A stretch of DNA of 64,000 nucleotides from Hanleya hanleyi (GCA_036873755.1 JAVTVY010018960.1:1-64000), one strand, 5' to 3'; shown: positions 53,101 through 55,495, numbered from the stretch's first letter. Translations and numbers: made by a program. Notes: a model not told the origin generated them from the letters alone.

Positions 53101-55495
53101 TGACCTCGAGGGCCCGAGGTTAAAGCTCAACCCAAGCTCTCAGGTCAAGGACCCAAGGTCAAAGGTCATCGAACAAACACCTATGCACAGCCCCAAAATG
53201 CCATCTTTCTCTACTTCACATGTGCACCATGACGTCACTTCTTGTCAAAAAGAAATCTTTTCTTGGGTAAGATAAATTTTCTTACCTCATGAACGGATTA
53301 GCTTTCTCAAAAGAAGAAAACAGCAATTTTAGTTCCAATATATGTTAAATTATTCGGAAATAGTGTCTTTAAATGAAATGTAGAAGATAAATATGAAGCT
53401 ATCGTTGCTAGCAAATTTGGGGTAATTAACGTCGATATTAAAGTACATTAGTCTTCTGAAAGTACATGAAAATATTTCTTATTTCTAGAAACGTATTAAA
53501 ATATTAAAGGCAATTTCTAGAATATAGAAATAATAAATAGATAATATGTTTTGTAGACAATTCTTAAAACGAATAAAATCTAGAATGTTCCTGAATTTTA
53601 TTTGCTTCGCCTGTTTTGTTGTTGCAACATTTTTTTAATATCCGCTGACCGGTGACCGTTATTAATTAAACTCAACATTAAAAGAACTAGTGACGGAAAA
53701 CGATGCCGGCGTACTCACACGGCTGAACCGGCATGGGTTCGGGCCCCGCTGGTGCATGTGTGAAAGTTTGCCAGTTACTTGCTGACGGGCGGTGGCTCTT
53801 GGTACTCCGTCTTCCGCCACTAACCACACTGAGCATGAGTGAAATAACCTTGAGTGTGACATTAAACCAAACTCCTCCCCCAGAACCTATGTACAATCAC
53901 TAAGGCGAATATAAACCCGTTTTCACAATTTGTCTCTACCTTTCTTACCCTGTCAATAGGTGTTATCCAATCTTTGGGCTGTACACCATGATGACACATT
54001 GTGGGAGGAACCGTGGGAATTCCGACCAGAGAGATTCCTTGATGAGAACGGAAATCTTGTTCCTGCTGAACATCCAAGCAAAAAAAAGTGAGCGAAGTTT
54101 GTTGGAACAATACATTCACTAAATAATGCTGATGAATCTGAAATAAGTTGAAATTAAATATGCTAAACAGAAGATGGGGTTACCCGACCAGAACATGTAA
54201 AAATGTAACAGTGCATTATCAGCATGGGAGCTTACCAACCTTGTTGTAACTTAACAGTATTTTCGCCATTTTGGGATAGCACTTTCTTAGACCAGCACAA
54301 ACCCCAGTGCTGAAAAAATGGTCGAGCCCAGCGCGGGACCCGATCCAGCAACCCCAGATTCAGACACCTAATCGCCAGCACTGCATGTCGGCGACCCAAA
54401 CCATCCGGCCGACATGCAGTGCTGGCGATTAGGTGCCTGACTCTGAGCTCGCTAGTTCGGGTCCCGCGCGGGGTTCGACCAGTTTTTGAGCACTGGGGTT
54501 TGTGCATTCGGGTTTGTGCAGTTCTAAGAAAGTGTTATCCCAATGGCGAAAATACTGTTATACGATCACTTTCTAAATGATAAAAATATACTTGTTGTAA
54601 CTTACTTGTAGGCCTACATACGCTCTTACGCCTCCTTGTTTCCTAGCTGATTCATACGGGCAGATATGCGTGTCCTAACCGCCAGGGATCTTCCAATTAC
54701 TGAGGACCTATGGTATACTTATAAACAACCTTTTGTTTATTGTTTACCTAAACGGCCAAAATTGAAGGGATAACCGTCTATAGGCATCACTTCCCAGCTA
54801 TAGTTCTGATTAAATGTTGCTATAACGTTGTTATTTCATGTGTCAAGAATTTAATTAAAGCATTTGTTCTGTGTATGAAACTCTCTTTGAAGATGTTTCA
54901 TATGTGCATGGAGGGGACGGTATTGTTTAACAAACGAGTGGCGAAGTTCAATCGTCAATCAAACCATTCAGCCTCATCGTCGAGCAAGCAGGCGGGTCTC
55001 AAACAAAAATGTTTCGTCAATTCAAATCCAGACTTCGGATTTAAACGTTTGTATTTTTTCACCAGTATCACGTGTGCAACTATGAACCAAATGGTGTTCA
55101 TATGAGGAATCCGACATGATCAAGCATCAGAGCACAATGATTGGATAACAGAGGACCACGATGTGCATACATGTATCTGCCCGATATGAATCAGCCAGTG
55201 AACAATAGGAATAGGGGACGTAGGGATGTGGATTGACTTAGCGTAGATCTGATTCAGCAATATTTATGTTCTTGTCTTTGACAGCTTGTGCGCTTTCGGT
55301 GTTGGGAAGAGATCCTGTATAGGAGAAGCGTTTGCCAATGCCCGGATGTTCATGTACGTGACCTCCTTGTTACAGAGGTTTCAGTTCCGGGTAGCAGATG
55401 GCGAACAACTACCATCTATGGATCCTCGACTCTATGGTCCCGGGAACGTACTACAGCCACCCATTTTCCACGTCCAAGCCGAGCCGCGTGACTAA
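11474..55495 (+). CDS. Cytochrome P450 (clan 2 type), complete six-exon gene
   Basis: A haem-thiolate monooxygenase expected in the endoplasmic reticulum membrane. Substrate unknown. Exons: 11474-12013, 22865-23077, 37541-37679, 40310-40575, 53960-54087, 55285-55495. All introns are GT-AG and phases match (0, 0, 1, 0, 2), giving 498 residues, the usual family length. Motifs in order: N-terminal membrane anchor (residues 4-18); proline hinge [13 protein letters not shown]-helix WKRQR; I-helix AGIITS formed across exons 3/4; K-helix ETLR; FRPERF in exon 5; haem loop [10 protein letters not shown] in exon 6. The start at 11474 puts the anchor at the extreme N terminus; ATG 11444 would add ten residues. 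No lesion is seen. The gene spans 44 kb because introns 1, 2 and 4 carry mobile elements. Assignment to CYP2-like clan 2 comes from overall pattern and is not a subfamily call. Confidence 0.9.
12046..12145 (+). pseudogene. Decayed tandem echo of the end of P450 exon 1 with its donor site
   Basis: About 80 bp right after exon 1 repeats the exon's 3' end. [21 protein letters not shown] followed by GTAAGTACTCC matches the exon's [21 protein letters not shown] and GTAAGTATTCC. Many substitutions separate the two. It has no acceptor of its own, so it is a local duplication and not an alternative exon. It does leave a second consensus donor at 12123 only 109 bp downstream of the real one. Confidence 0.7.
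12270..12700. repeat. Regulatory-motif repeat at the left edge of virus-like fragment A
   Basis: Begins AGTAGTATATAAAG, the same words as the left ends of Z1 (4748) and, nearly, Z2 (57083). It then carries TGTGACGTCACTTCC, GGTCACGTGACCGGAAGTG, TGACCTTTGACCC, TGCGCATGCG and TATTAATAATGG. Related copies are at 21290-21780 and 52320-52810. No gene. Confidence 0.6.
12752..12860. repeat. (GAGT)n microsatellite with an iteron remnant
   Basis: GAGT repeats at 12748-12771 and 12819-12853 surround CAACGCCCGTCTTAACGC (12780-12797). That is a remnant of the same iteron found in the Z elements, placed just upstream of the ATPase gene. Confidence 0.7.
12915..14131 (+). pseudogene. Virus-type packaging ATPase with N-terminal C2H2 finger (fragment A), broken
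   Basis: P-loop ATPase of the kind carried by Polinton/adintovirus-like elements, expected to drive DNA into a capsid. The P-loop GSTGCGKT (near 13067-13090) is followed by Walker B VVVLDDLM and a sensor-like YLTQNLF. The N-terminal finger has CTFCQKTL from ATG 12915, but its [13 protein letters not shown] half is in a frame one base off, so a frameshift lies near 12945-12955. A TAA at 13469-13471 interrupts the same frame, which then resumes to 14131. The C-terminal part has a Pro/Gln linker and a helical domain with WKDLFLES and KDPVHMEI. A related domain is in the neighbouring zinc-finger gene. The iteron array starts at the stop codon. Family placement is from pattern memory; role is inferred. 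Confidence 0.7.
14123..14190. repeat. GGCGTTAA iteron array between ATPase and zinc-finger gene
   Basis: At least five GGGCGTTAAAGCGTTAA-type words, with a second pair at 14252-14280. The iteron and the spacing to the following TATA box match those in Z1 and Z2, tying this ATPase locus to the Z family. Confidence 0.8.
14297..14304 (+). promoter_or_regulatory. TATA box of the fragment-A zinc-finger gene
   Basis: TATAAAAG followed by CAAGCGTATTCC lies 53 bases before the ATG at 14350. It is the best preserved member of the promoter block shared with 6636 and 61.88 kb. Confidence 0.65.
14350..14909 (+). pseudogene. C2H2 zinc-finger protein with helical C-terminal domain (fragment A), broken
   Basis: ATG 14350 opens [15 protein letters not shown] and completes one C2H2 finger ending MMRHEKNIH. 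An acidic stretch with repeated TEIAESP follows. The same frame then carries [22 protein letters not shown] and [10 protein letters not shown]. This helical domain resembles the C-terminal domain of the ATPase just upstream. It ends ELPDNA-stop at 14907-14909, echoing the LPEDA end of the Z proteins. In-frame stops at 14548, 14554 and 14854 break it. About 186 codons in all. A DNA-binding regulator is plausible; partner and target are not shown. Confidence 0.65.
14910..15443 (+). mobile_element. 5'-truncated retroelement copy (RT C-terminus plus 3' region)
   Basis: Begins inside a reverse-transcriptase C-terminal region (near 14923-15041, [10 protein letters not shown] and [11 protein letters not shown] readable across frames). 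It continues through a conserved 3' region and ends GACGCTTGTAA at 15443. It sits between the zinc-finger stop codon and flank GAACTTTCTCAAATG (15459) that follows the Z1 gene at 7108. It is therefore an insertion into fragment A. Other copies: 16751-16957, 35687-36343 and its host copy, 47836-48862. Confidence 0.7.
15444..15560 (+). repeat. Resumed right arm of fragment A
   Basis: GATGGAACTTTCTCAAATG, GTGATTGGACAACAG and ACATACCCAACGTGGCTCCC match the bases after the zinc-finger genes in Z1 (7100-7200) and Z2 (62345-62420). Fragment A thus ends in the same arm sequence as the Z elements before homology stops near 15560. Confidence 0.65.
15561..16750. other. AT-rich intron sequence, nothing recognised
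   Basis: Intron 1 of the P450. Low-complexity AT-rich sequence without exon, RNA gene or repeat that I can name. Confidence 0.5.
16751..16957 (-). mobile_element. Short 3' copy of the unnamed retroelement
   Basis: Only the last about 205 bp of the family. TTACAAGCGTCTAGTCCG at the left is the 3' terminus read from the other strand. The copy is cut off after the word ACATCATG. It is nearly the reverse complement of 15240-15443, so 5' truncation points vary while the 3' end is fixed. That is the pattern of target-primed retrotransposition. Confidence 0.8.
17199..18205. repeat. Direct repeat flanking a foldback element
   Basis: TATGTATTCCTTCCGTGATA ... GAGGGGTGGTAGCGTGG occurs at 17199-17255 and again at 18132-18190, either side of the foldback element at 17562-18127. 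The words GACTCAAATATAAAAA also repeat at 17090 and 17530. The local sequence has been partly duplicated. Confidence 0.65.
17562..18127. mobile_element. Foldback element with about 220-bp inverted repeats
   Basis: Left arm (about 17562-17785) begins CTGTCTCACATTACGCTGCG. The right arm (about 17900-18127) ends with its reverse complement. Internal matches include ATTAGCTGTCGAAACTCACC and CGGGCAAGTCCATTTTC. The 115-bp loop has no ORF. A non-autonomous foldback or MITE-like element; mobilising enzyme unknown. Confidence 0.8.
18315..18560. repeat. GC-rich CGACGTCGCCCTTCCCGTCGC repeat cluster
   Basis: Dense repeats of CGTCGCCCTTCCCGTCG and GCGACGTCGC. The segment TTCTTATAATGTTAAGAGAT occurs twice (18372 and 18531). 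Very CpG-rich compared with its surroundings. No ORF of note. Confidence 0.8.
18561..19255. other. Intron sequence, nothing recognised
   Basis: Contains ORFs of 109 and 133 codons in different frames over the same bases, with no domain, start context or repeat. Treated as chance. Confidence 0.5.
19257..21137. mobile_element. Possible TIR element, about 1.9 kb
   Basis: GACGAGTTCTTGGAGTTCG followed by GTAAGTTGCTCTTAACT at 19272-19310 is matched by its reverse complement at 21083-21120. TTGAACTT sits at the left end and its counterpart at the right. No transposase ORF lies between. A (AT)n tract is at 20651-20671 and a G-tract at 21045-21056. No target duplication was found, so the boundaries are provisional. 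Confidence 0.45.
21170..21790. repeat. Regulatory-motif repeat, copy in intron 1
   Basis: Carries CCGCATCACCGCGGAGGAAT, TTGACCTTTGACCTC, GGTCACGTGACG, ATCACGTGACCGAAAGTG, TGACCTTTGACCCCTGCG, GTGCGCATGCGCAGGG and CACTTCCGGTCATGTG. Same family as 12270 and 52320. Confidence 0.65.
21791..22864. other. Intron 1 terminal part, nothing recognised
   Basis: Includes a short run of related words (GGGCAGGTTGCC, GGCAGGTGGTC, GGGCAGCTGGTC, GGGCAGGTGTC) at 21975-22100 and a C-tract at 22160. Pyrimidine-rich sequence leads into the exon 2 acceptor at 22864. Confidence 0.5.
22865..23077 (+). CDS. P450 exon 2
   Basis: 71 codons after acceptor TTTTTCTTTCAG. Starts [13 protein letters not shown], corresponding to the E-helix region, and continues through [26 protein letters not shown]. 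The donor is GTGAAT, weaker than consensus but the only in-phase site (phase 0). The open frame continuing past 23077 is intron read-through. Confidence 0.88.
23078..24600. other. Intron 2, first part
   Basis: AT-rich, with no exon or RNA gene seen. The 80-codon ORF at 23681-23923 has no recognisable domain. Confidence 0.5.
24605..24800 (-). repeat. tRNA-derived SINE-like sequence
   Basis: On the minus strand, TGGCCGAGTGGTTTAGAGC resembles an A box and GGTTCGAACCC a B box, about 60 bp apart. The flanking stems do not pair as an acceptor arm, so it is not a functional tRNA. A related, partly inverted copy is at 40720-40865. Confidence 0.65.
25172..25400. repeat. Tandem duplication, two units of about 117 bp
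   Basis: CACAGTCTCGCCATATTAGG starts at about 25177 and again at about 25295. Both units continue through GCGAGGCTCTGGGTCAGTGG and ACTGGCGAGAAAGCA, differing at a few bases. Confidence 0.85.
25401..26646. other. Intron 2, left flank of the LTR element
   Basis: No gene recognised. At 26385-26615 there is an odd cluster of TCGCGA-containing words (CTCGCGATTG, TTCGCGATC, TATCGCGAGAG), giving many short self-complementary pairs. Possibly an old MITE; no boundaries found. Confidence 0.45.
26647..26769 (-). repeat. 3' LTR of the gypsy element (shortened)
   Basis: On the minus strand it begins TGTAACGATATATGATCC and runs 123 bp to CACTTCGTTA. The last about 46 bp present in the 5' LTR are missing or replaced, so the outer end is truncated. 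Confidence 0.8.
26770..26780 (-). other. Polypurine tract
   Basis: GGAGAGAGGAA on the minus strand directly abuts the TGTAACG start of the 3' LTR, the expected site for plus-strand priming. Confidence 0.75.
27313..28398 (-). pseudogene. gypsy pol: integrase, broken
   Basis: The N-terminal piece (28398-28030) has the zinc-binding pattern: HSSH, then CDVC after [15 protein letters not shown]. It then enters the catalytic core with the first Asp in VTVDYFSDF. Reading is lost between 28030 and 27858. The second piece (27858-27313) starts near the catalytic Glu (EIAVKTAK) and runs through the C-terminal domain with LLAWRNTP and RNRRHLR. The enzyme would insert element cDNA; this copy cannot. Confidence 0.85.
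28518..29135 (-). pseudogene. gypsy pol: RNase H region
   Basis: Contains [17 protein letters not shown] with the first catalytic Asp, [13 protein letters not shown] with the Glu, and VESDHKPLE with the next Asp. The tail [12 protein letters not shown] marks the RNase H to integrase link. Catalytic residues remain, but the frame is separated from RT and integrase by shifts. Confidence 0.88.
29047..30501 (-). pseudogene. gypsy pol: protease and reverse transcriptase, broken
   Basis: The protease at the start has [10 protein letters not shown] where the family active site has an Asp-Thr/Ser-Gly core, so it is degenerate. The RT thumb-side start [13 protein letters not shown] is followed by a stop at 29803. 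The segment 29803-29503 reads as RT in pieces ([27 protein letters not shown]) with further stops. The palm motif [10 protein letters not shown] and the connection domain ([15 protein letters not shown]) are open from 29502. Pol starts in a different frame from gag with a 38-base overlap, as expected for frameshift expression. Confidence 0.88.
30464..31366 (-). CDS. gypsy gag, open frame of 300 codons
   Basis: Capsid-type N-terminal domain with [13 protein letters not shown] and [16 protein letters not shown], then a basic region and two zinc knuckles. Knuckle 1 is [15 protein letters not shown]. In knuckle 2 ([14 protein letters not shown]) the first Cys is replaced by Tyr. Gag packages element RNA. 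The frame is intact although pol is broken. ATG at 31366 lies about 320 bases after the primer-binding site. Confidence 0.85.
   Translation of the reverse strand: MGMGDEALAPQIVHVPVPTNIPFPPKLDLKGNLANNWKRFRRVCDSYEIASGISENDNKFKTTTLLTYIGADALELYDGLEFADENEKINTAVVLQKFESFCLGETNETYERFGFNKREQESNENIDTYLASVRTLAKTSNYGELEESLIRDRLVIGIRVNATRKKLLQDSKLTLKSCIDISRANESTSQRLKSMNQEEVQCVQKTKCGSQKVEMPQRKGFGAKRSGTPQKLDCKFCGRKHIRRKEVCPAWGKTYSRCGGENHFQIKCSERSGPTRSGVHVIEEEVSSDDEYVHRSDKCC
31684..31701 (-). other. Primer-binding site
   Basis: TGGTGTCAGAAAATAGG on the minus strand immediately follows the CGTTACA end of the 5' LTR. Its TGGTGTCAGAA start resembles the tRNA-Leu-type site of many gypsy elements. Confidence 0.7.
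31702..31870 (-). repeat. 5' LTR of the gypsy element
   Basis: 169 bp on the minus strand, ending AACGTTACA before the primer-binding site. The first 123 bp match 26647-26769. The outer terminus has mutated from TGTAACG to TTTAACG. Confidence 0.75.
31871..32894. other. Intron 2, between LTR element and minisatellite
   Basis: AT-rich sequence, nothing recognised. G-tract at 32672-32681. No target-site duplication matching the left side of the LTR element was found. Confidence 0.5.
32895..34631. repeat. 33-bp minisatellite, about 52 units
   Basis: The unit is GGATGGCCGACTGATAGGAA followed by TGTATCCAACCCT. Units are almost identical. The only common variant is G or C at the second base (GGATGG versus GCATGG). 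One unit near 33481 lacks 8 bases. Because 33 is a multiple of three and the unit has no stop in several frames, ORFs of about 590-650 codons appear on both strands. They are artefacts: every frame is equally clean and none has a codon pattern. Confidence 0.95.
34632..35339. other. Intron 2, right of the minisatellite
   Basis: No gene recognised. Confidence 0.5.
35340..36610 (-). mobile_element. Nested pair of unnamed retroelement copies
   Basis: An older minus-strand copy (35340-35686 and 36344-36610) is split by a younger one (35687-36343). The split site TTGAATGGTGGTATA occurs at 35672-35686 and 36344-36358, a 15-bp target-site duplication. The older copy shows RT C-terminal words ([22 protein letters not shown]) and more decay. 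The younger copy begins at its 3' end with CAAGCGTCTAGTCCG. Target duplications of this size with 5' truncation fit target-primed insertion. Confidence 0.85.
35941..36276 (-). pseudogene. Reverse-transcriptase C-terminal fragment (younger copy)
   Basis: 111 codons ending DLWRYVTFI. Contains FDSN-type [35 protein letters not shown] and [17 protein letters not shown]. This is the same region as 48229-48580 in the fuller copy. It lacks the palm motifs because of 5' truncation. Confidence 0.75.
36612..36772. repeat. 21-22 bp minisatellite, seven units
   Basis: The unit GGGTATATATCCTCCACAGC is repeated with single-base changes. The word GGATATATATCCTTCACTGC inside the retroelement at 48629-48648 is nearly the same. 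The array therefore probably grew from a segment of the retroelement's RT gene, at the point where the older copy breaks off. Confidence 0.8.
36773..37506. other. Intron 2, last part
   Basis: No exon beyond the P450 exon 3 that follows. A short (CAA)n run lies at 37291-37309. Confidence 0.5.
37508..37533 (+). repeat. (TATC)n microsatellite at the exon 3 acceptor
   Basis: Six TCTA units end eight bases before exon 3. The acceptor reads TATCTATGTTGCAG. The microsatellite supplies most of the pyrimidine-containing tract, so its length may affect splicing of this exon. Confidence 0.8.
37541..37679 (+). CDS. P450 exon 3
   Basis: 46 codons plus one base. Starts [15 protein letters not shown] and ends MLAA plus the first base of a Gly codon. 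Donor GTCAGT at 37680. The split Gly is completed by exon 4 to form AGIITS of the I-helix, the oxygen-activation motif. Confidence 0.9.
37680..38839. other. Intron 3, first part
   Basis: Short inverted words recur (GGTCGATGGGTGG at 37920 versus CATCGATCATGTATGCCGAG at 38238; GGTTCAGTGGTTC at 38271 versus GAACCACTGAACTGATCGAT at 37879). An imperfect inverted repeat of about 150-250 bp per arm therefore lies around 37780-38350. No gene was seen. Confidence 0.5.
38840..40235. repeat. 25-bp minisatellite, about 55 units
   Basis: The core unit CATTACCCCTGGGTGTCATG followed by ATTGT repeats with frequent one-base changes and short deletions. It is much more diverged than the 33-bp array. It ends about 75 bases before the exon 4 acceptor and makes up most of intron 3. 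Confidence 0.92.
40310..40575 (+). CDS. P450 exon 4
   Basis: Starts in phase 1 after acceptor TCTTACAG. Encodes [13 protein letters not shown] of the I-helix, then [11 protein letters not shown] and the K-helix motif ETLR. Ends YVLPKGST at donor GTGAGT (40576), phase 0. Confidence 0.92.
40720..40865. repeat. SINE-like sequence with inverted halves
   Basis: GACTCGAACCCGCGCGCTCA at 40741 and GAGGGCGCGGGTTCGAGTC at 40828 are inverted copies of a B-box-like region. AGCAGTAAATG and CATTTACTGCTGG are inverted between them. It is related to 24605-24800 but rearranged head to head. Confidence 0.6.
40866..41814. other. Intron 4, first part
   Basis: CAGTAACGCCCAC..CTTGACGCTTCAAC at 40915-40950 is a short match to the arm next to the Z zinc-finger promoters (60290-60325). 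It is a trace of that family. Otherwise nothing recognised. Confidence 0.5.
41815..41960 (+). pseudogene. Non-LTR retrotransposon reverse-transcriptase fragment
   Basis: [12 protein letters not shown] words and [13 protein letters not shown] are followed, one frame away, by [13 protein letters not shown], the palm motif of non-LTR (LINE) reverse transcriptases. Only about 50 codons remain. It borders the left edge of virus-like fragment B. Confidence 0.7.
41922..42454 (-). pseudogene. Acidic, Thr-rich paralogue of the RING protein N-terminus (fragment B)
   Basis: ATG at 42454 opens [19 protein letters not shown] near-repeat of the same module ([15 protein letters not shown]) follows, so the N terminus is internally duplicated. 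The frame stops at 42254, and a second frame carries [15 protein letters not shown] and a run of TTTSS/PTTT repeats to 41922. Bases matching [11 protein letters not shown] are shared with the plus-strand gene at 43094, its divergent inverted partner. No RING region is present. Function unknown. Confidence 0.55.
42454..43066. repeat. Divergent inverted-repeat promoter region
   Basis: CATGATGTGGTTGAAATG..GTAACAGACGACAGCGC..TATATTCTACCGCACA (42454-42520) is mirrored at 43000-43070 (TGTGCGGTAGAATATA, CGCTGTTGTCTGTTAC, CATTTCAACCACATCATGG). Both start codons lie at the outer edges, so two related genes face away from each other. In the middle, CTGTCTAAAAAAACT with GGCTTGA(G/A)CCTTGGAA occurs twice in direct orientation (about 42650 and 42824). 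Confidence 0.75.
43094..43867 (+). CDS. RING-finger protein of virus-like fragment B, 257 codons, intact
   Basis: An acidic, Glu/Gln-rich N-terminal half, then a C-terminal RING-type zinc site: [18 protein letters not shown] and a final CPYAR. RING domains usually recruit E2 enzymes for ubiquitin transfer, and viral copies often target host proteins. The role here is inferred. A four-base gap after the ancestral ATG at 43066 (relative to the minus-strand partner) shifts that frame. The present start is ATG 43094, created inside the conserved FAAE segment. It is the left-most plus-strand gene of the cluster. Confidence 0.65.
   Translation: MEFAAETNTAEACRGREHGQQDPRLIARQQDIQIEDNLVDDGVMVRQEKEEEEQTVHEEERKKNILTIDEVMVCQDNTTNEAWLEDIMQNLLKQDEEQKEEEQEKQTLTTTTTQQQQQQYLDDYCAEITRLQRDPTVAVKQLPCVKCIPPATHYAKVALFPCGHQALCACCIAKLSGRAHPTSSTPCKSVQCALVTLRCPYARRGRNNCVKFTNQCNHYTSNRPLSGQPNIPERGTFKLKAQFQKIPKQMSSLHAYA
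43868..44254. other. Spacer with short repeats
   Basis: AGGTAAAAATA and GTGTGAATGGG recur in pairs; GTGTGGAGATTG occurs at 44171 and 44271. No gene seen. Confidence 0.5.
44255..44911 (+). CDS. PC4-like duplicated-domain protein, 218 codons (fragment B)
   Basis: Two related segments: [38 protein letters not shown] (residues about 50-93) and [34 protein letters not shown] (about 175-216). The strand pattern and the [FI]TL.P..W.AL...(I/V) ending resemble the PC4/SUB1 ssDNA-binding fold. That is a pattern judgement, not a database result. Such a protein could serve replication or late transcription in the element. The frame has no lesion. ATG 44255 is the first in frame; an internal ATG follows at 44285. 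Flanked by the RING and integrase genes on the same strand. Confidence 0.5.
   Translation: METNGGVEIDIMWVLVLFECATLEDRFRRTGLTVVTGQKPEVDFLHVGLGVHIRSSGNCFFPWLERRGKNGAHITLRPSIWMALKAVIPEVDDLLHPEAKEQVKAKELAAQDPVLTRCLTPGCTLLLCTKRVDLIDNRAECTSESQVSLSREGWTNMTRVLKGALDGDSIHLCHEVYIFRGCFFAQLTCLKGGNFTLEPDLWTALEEGVPFVDEVLYV
44994..45995 (+). pseudogene. Retroviral-type (DDE) integrase of Polinton/Maverick kind, broken
   Basis: Opens with DLYYSP and [20 protein letters not shown], the N-terminal pattern of integrases from Polinton-like elements. QWQADLVDV supplies the first catalytic Asp. A shift after ILSKLVRV moves reading to another frame. There the second catalytic position reads TAEGAEFLN, Ala where Asp is expected, and ASVVERFNR keeps the Glu. 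Stops lie at 45451 and near 45582. The C-terminal SH3/chromo-like part ([15 protein letters not shown]) is open from 45642. The enzyme would insert element DNA into the host genome; this copy is inactive by several independent lesions. Confidence 0.75.
46067..46835 (-). repeat. R500 repeat, one full and one partial unit in tandem
   Basis: Unit 1 (46067-46566) begins TTACAACACATGTAAGG and ends in the AAACGTCCACCAGCGGAATC..ATATACAGGTAAAAA segment. Unit 2 starts TTATAACACATGTAAGG at 46566 and stops near 46835. The same full-plus-partial arrangement is at 60893-61620 in the centre of Z2. It separates integrase from ATPase in fragment B. Confidence 0.75.
46889..47371 (+). CDS. Pro/Thr/Tyr-rich ORF of 160 codons, unknown
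   Basis: Low-complexity protein with [16 protein letters not shown], a 19-Tyr run from a (TAC)n microsatellite (47104-47163), a Thr-rich stretch, and a more ordered end [19 protein letters not shown]. The tail lies 20 bases before the ATPase start and may be the only real coding part of an older gene. No family recognised; expression doubtful. Confidence 0.35.
47836..48862 (-). mobile_element. Unnamed retroelement copy inserted in the ATPase gene
   Basis: Longest copy of the family in the window, minus strand. Its 3' terminus is TTACAAGCGTCTGGTCCG at 47836, its 5'-truncated end near 48862. Encodes part of a reverse transcriptase (next entry), then a 3' region shared with 14910-15443 and the nested pair at 35.3-36.6 kb. 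No clear target duplication is visible at this site. Confidence 0.8.
48229..48865 (-). pseudogene. Reverse transcriptase (palm to C-terminus), interrupted
   Basis: Reads [19 protein letters not shown], a palm motif, then after an interruption [14 protein letters not shown] with the YxDD catalytic box. It goes on to [34 protein letters not shown] and a C-terminus near DLWRYVS (48229). The motif set resembles a group of invertebrate RTs often grouped near Penelope-like elements; that placement is uncertain. The break between the two palm motifs is caused by a 22-bp insertion at 48753-48774. Without it the two sides would be contiguous. Confidence 0.7.
48753..48774 (+). mobile_element. 22-bp micro-insertion of the retroelement's own 3' end
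   Basis: ATGACGGACCAGACGC...TTGTAA is the extreme 3' end of the same retroelement family (compare 15422-15443), here on the plus strand. It is flanked by TGCA on both sides (48749-48752 and 48775-48778). It looks like a complete retrotransposition event truncated to 22 bases. Confidence 0.65.
49043..49366 (+). pseudogene. Small basic/hydrophobic virion-type protein (pX-like), frameshifted (fragment B)
   Basis: From about 49152 one frame gives [19 protein letters not shown] and a basic stretch (KRKRCYRK). A shift moves to the frame with [17 protein letters not shown] and a glycine-rich end stopping at 49364-49366. A Lys/Arg-rich start followed by a GGFLG hydrophobic tail resembles adenovirus pX-like small core proteins reported in adintovirus/Polinton elements. 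Likely DNA-condensing or membrane-active in a virion. It follows the ATPase by about 40 bases on the same strand. ATG 49043 is in yet another frame. Confidence 0.5.
49375..50140 (+). pseudogene. Structural-region protein of unknown function, broken (fragment B)
   Basis: [18 protein letters not shown] opens at 49375, six bases after the previous stop. The frame ends at 49558. A second segment carries a Ser/Pro run from a (TAG)n tract (49583-49602) and [21 protein letters not shown] third (from 49747) has [18 protein letters not shown] and an Arg/Pro-rich tail. At least two shifts or stops separate them. No domain recognised. Position between pX-like and the next gene suggests a virion-associated product. 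Confidence 0.45.
50190..50439 (+). pseudogene. N-terminal fragment of a putative virion structural protein (fragment B)
   Basis: ATG 50190 begins [18 protein letters not shown], then [18 protein letters not shown] and [11 protein letters not shown]. The pattern recalls an animal-genome protein family found beside the ATPase above. It is truncated after about 70 matching residues. Homology ends near 50420, and the stop at 50437 is in unrelated sequence. Capsid association is inferred from neighbours only. Fragment B ends here, with no major capsid gene visible. Confidence 0.45.
50440..52319. other. Intron 4, nothing recognised
   Basis: AT-rich sequence without exon or known repeat. At 52095-52345 two units repeat (TGACCTTGGAAATTTGCATGACC..CACGGAGAATGACGTGCG and GACCTAAAAAAATTGCATATGACC..CACGGAGAATTACGTGCG), leading into the motif repeat that follows. 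Confidence 0.5.
52320..52810. repeat. Regulatory-motif repeat, densest copy
   Basis: Three units, each with TGCGCACCATTATTAATATC, CCGGTTGCGC, GCGCTGTTGACCTACTT, TGACGTCACTTCCGG, CACGTGACCGGAAGTG and CTTTGACCCCTG. The last unit (52700-52760) has GCGCGCATGCGCAGG and a palindrome centred on CACGTG. Same family as 1570, 12270 and 21170. Confidence 0.7.
52811..53640. other. Intron 4, nothing recognised
   Basis: AT-rich. GAGGTTAAAGCTCAA, GGTCAAGGACC and AGGTCAAAGGTCATC at 53110-53170 form a short run of AGGTCA-like half-sites. No exon seen. Confidence 0.5.
53645..53880 (-). repeat. SINE-like sequence with GTTTAATGTCACACTC end
   Basis: The right edge matches the tail at 10108-10140 (AATAACCTTGAGTGTGACAT then TAAACC). 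The body contains GGGTTCGGGCCCCGC, a B-box-like word. It lies 80 bases before P450 exon 5. Confidence 0.5.
53960..54087 (+). CDS. P450 exon 5 (42 codons, small internal exon)
   Basis: Bounded by acceptor CTGTCAATAG and donor GTGAGC. Encodes [18 protein letters not shown] then [12 protein letters not shown], the PERF motif of P450s, and ends HPSKK plus two bases. Those two bases join the first base of exon 6 to make Asn, giving [14 protein letters not shown]. The exon has no start or stop codon and is too short to stand out as an ORF. It is the only missing piece between the K-helix and haem exons, and its phases fit both neighbours. Confidence 0.93.
54241..54604. mobile_element. Foldback insert with 13-bp target duplication
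   Basis: TTGTTGTAACTTA is at 54241-54253 and 54592-54604. Between them lies an inverted repeat: AACAGTATTTTCGCCATT...GATTAGGTG with its reverse complement ending AATGGCGAAAATACTGTT (54558). The core holds GACATGCAGTGCTGGCGATT inverted around 54400. The homologous intron upstream (about 2935-2990) lacks it, giving the empty site. The inner words GGTTCGAC and GGTCGAGCC recall a tRNA-like B box, so it may be a head-to-head SINE. Confidence 0.82.
55285..55495 (+). CDS. P450 exon 6 (haem loop and C-terminus)
   Basis: After acceptor TTTGACAG, one base completes Asn, then [14 protein letters not shown] with the haem-ligand Cys. It continues [13 protein letters not shown] and ends [12 protein letters not shown] (55493-55495). 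Identical base for base to 3590-3800. Confidence 0.95.
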
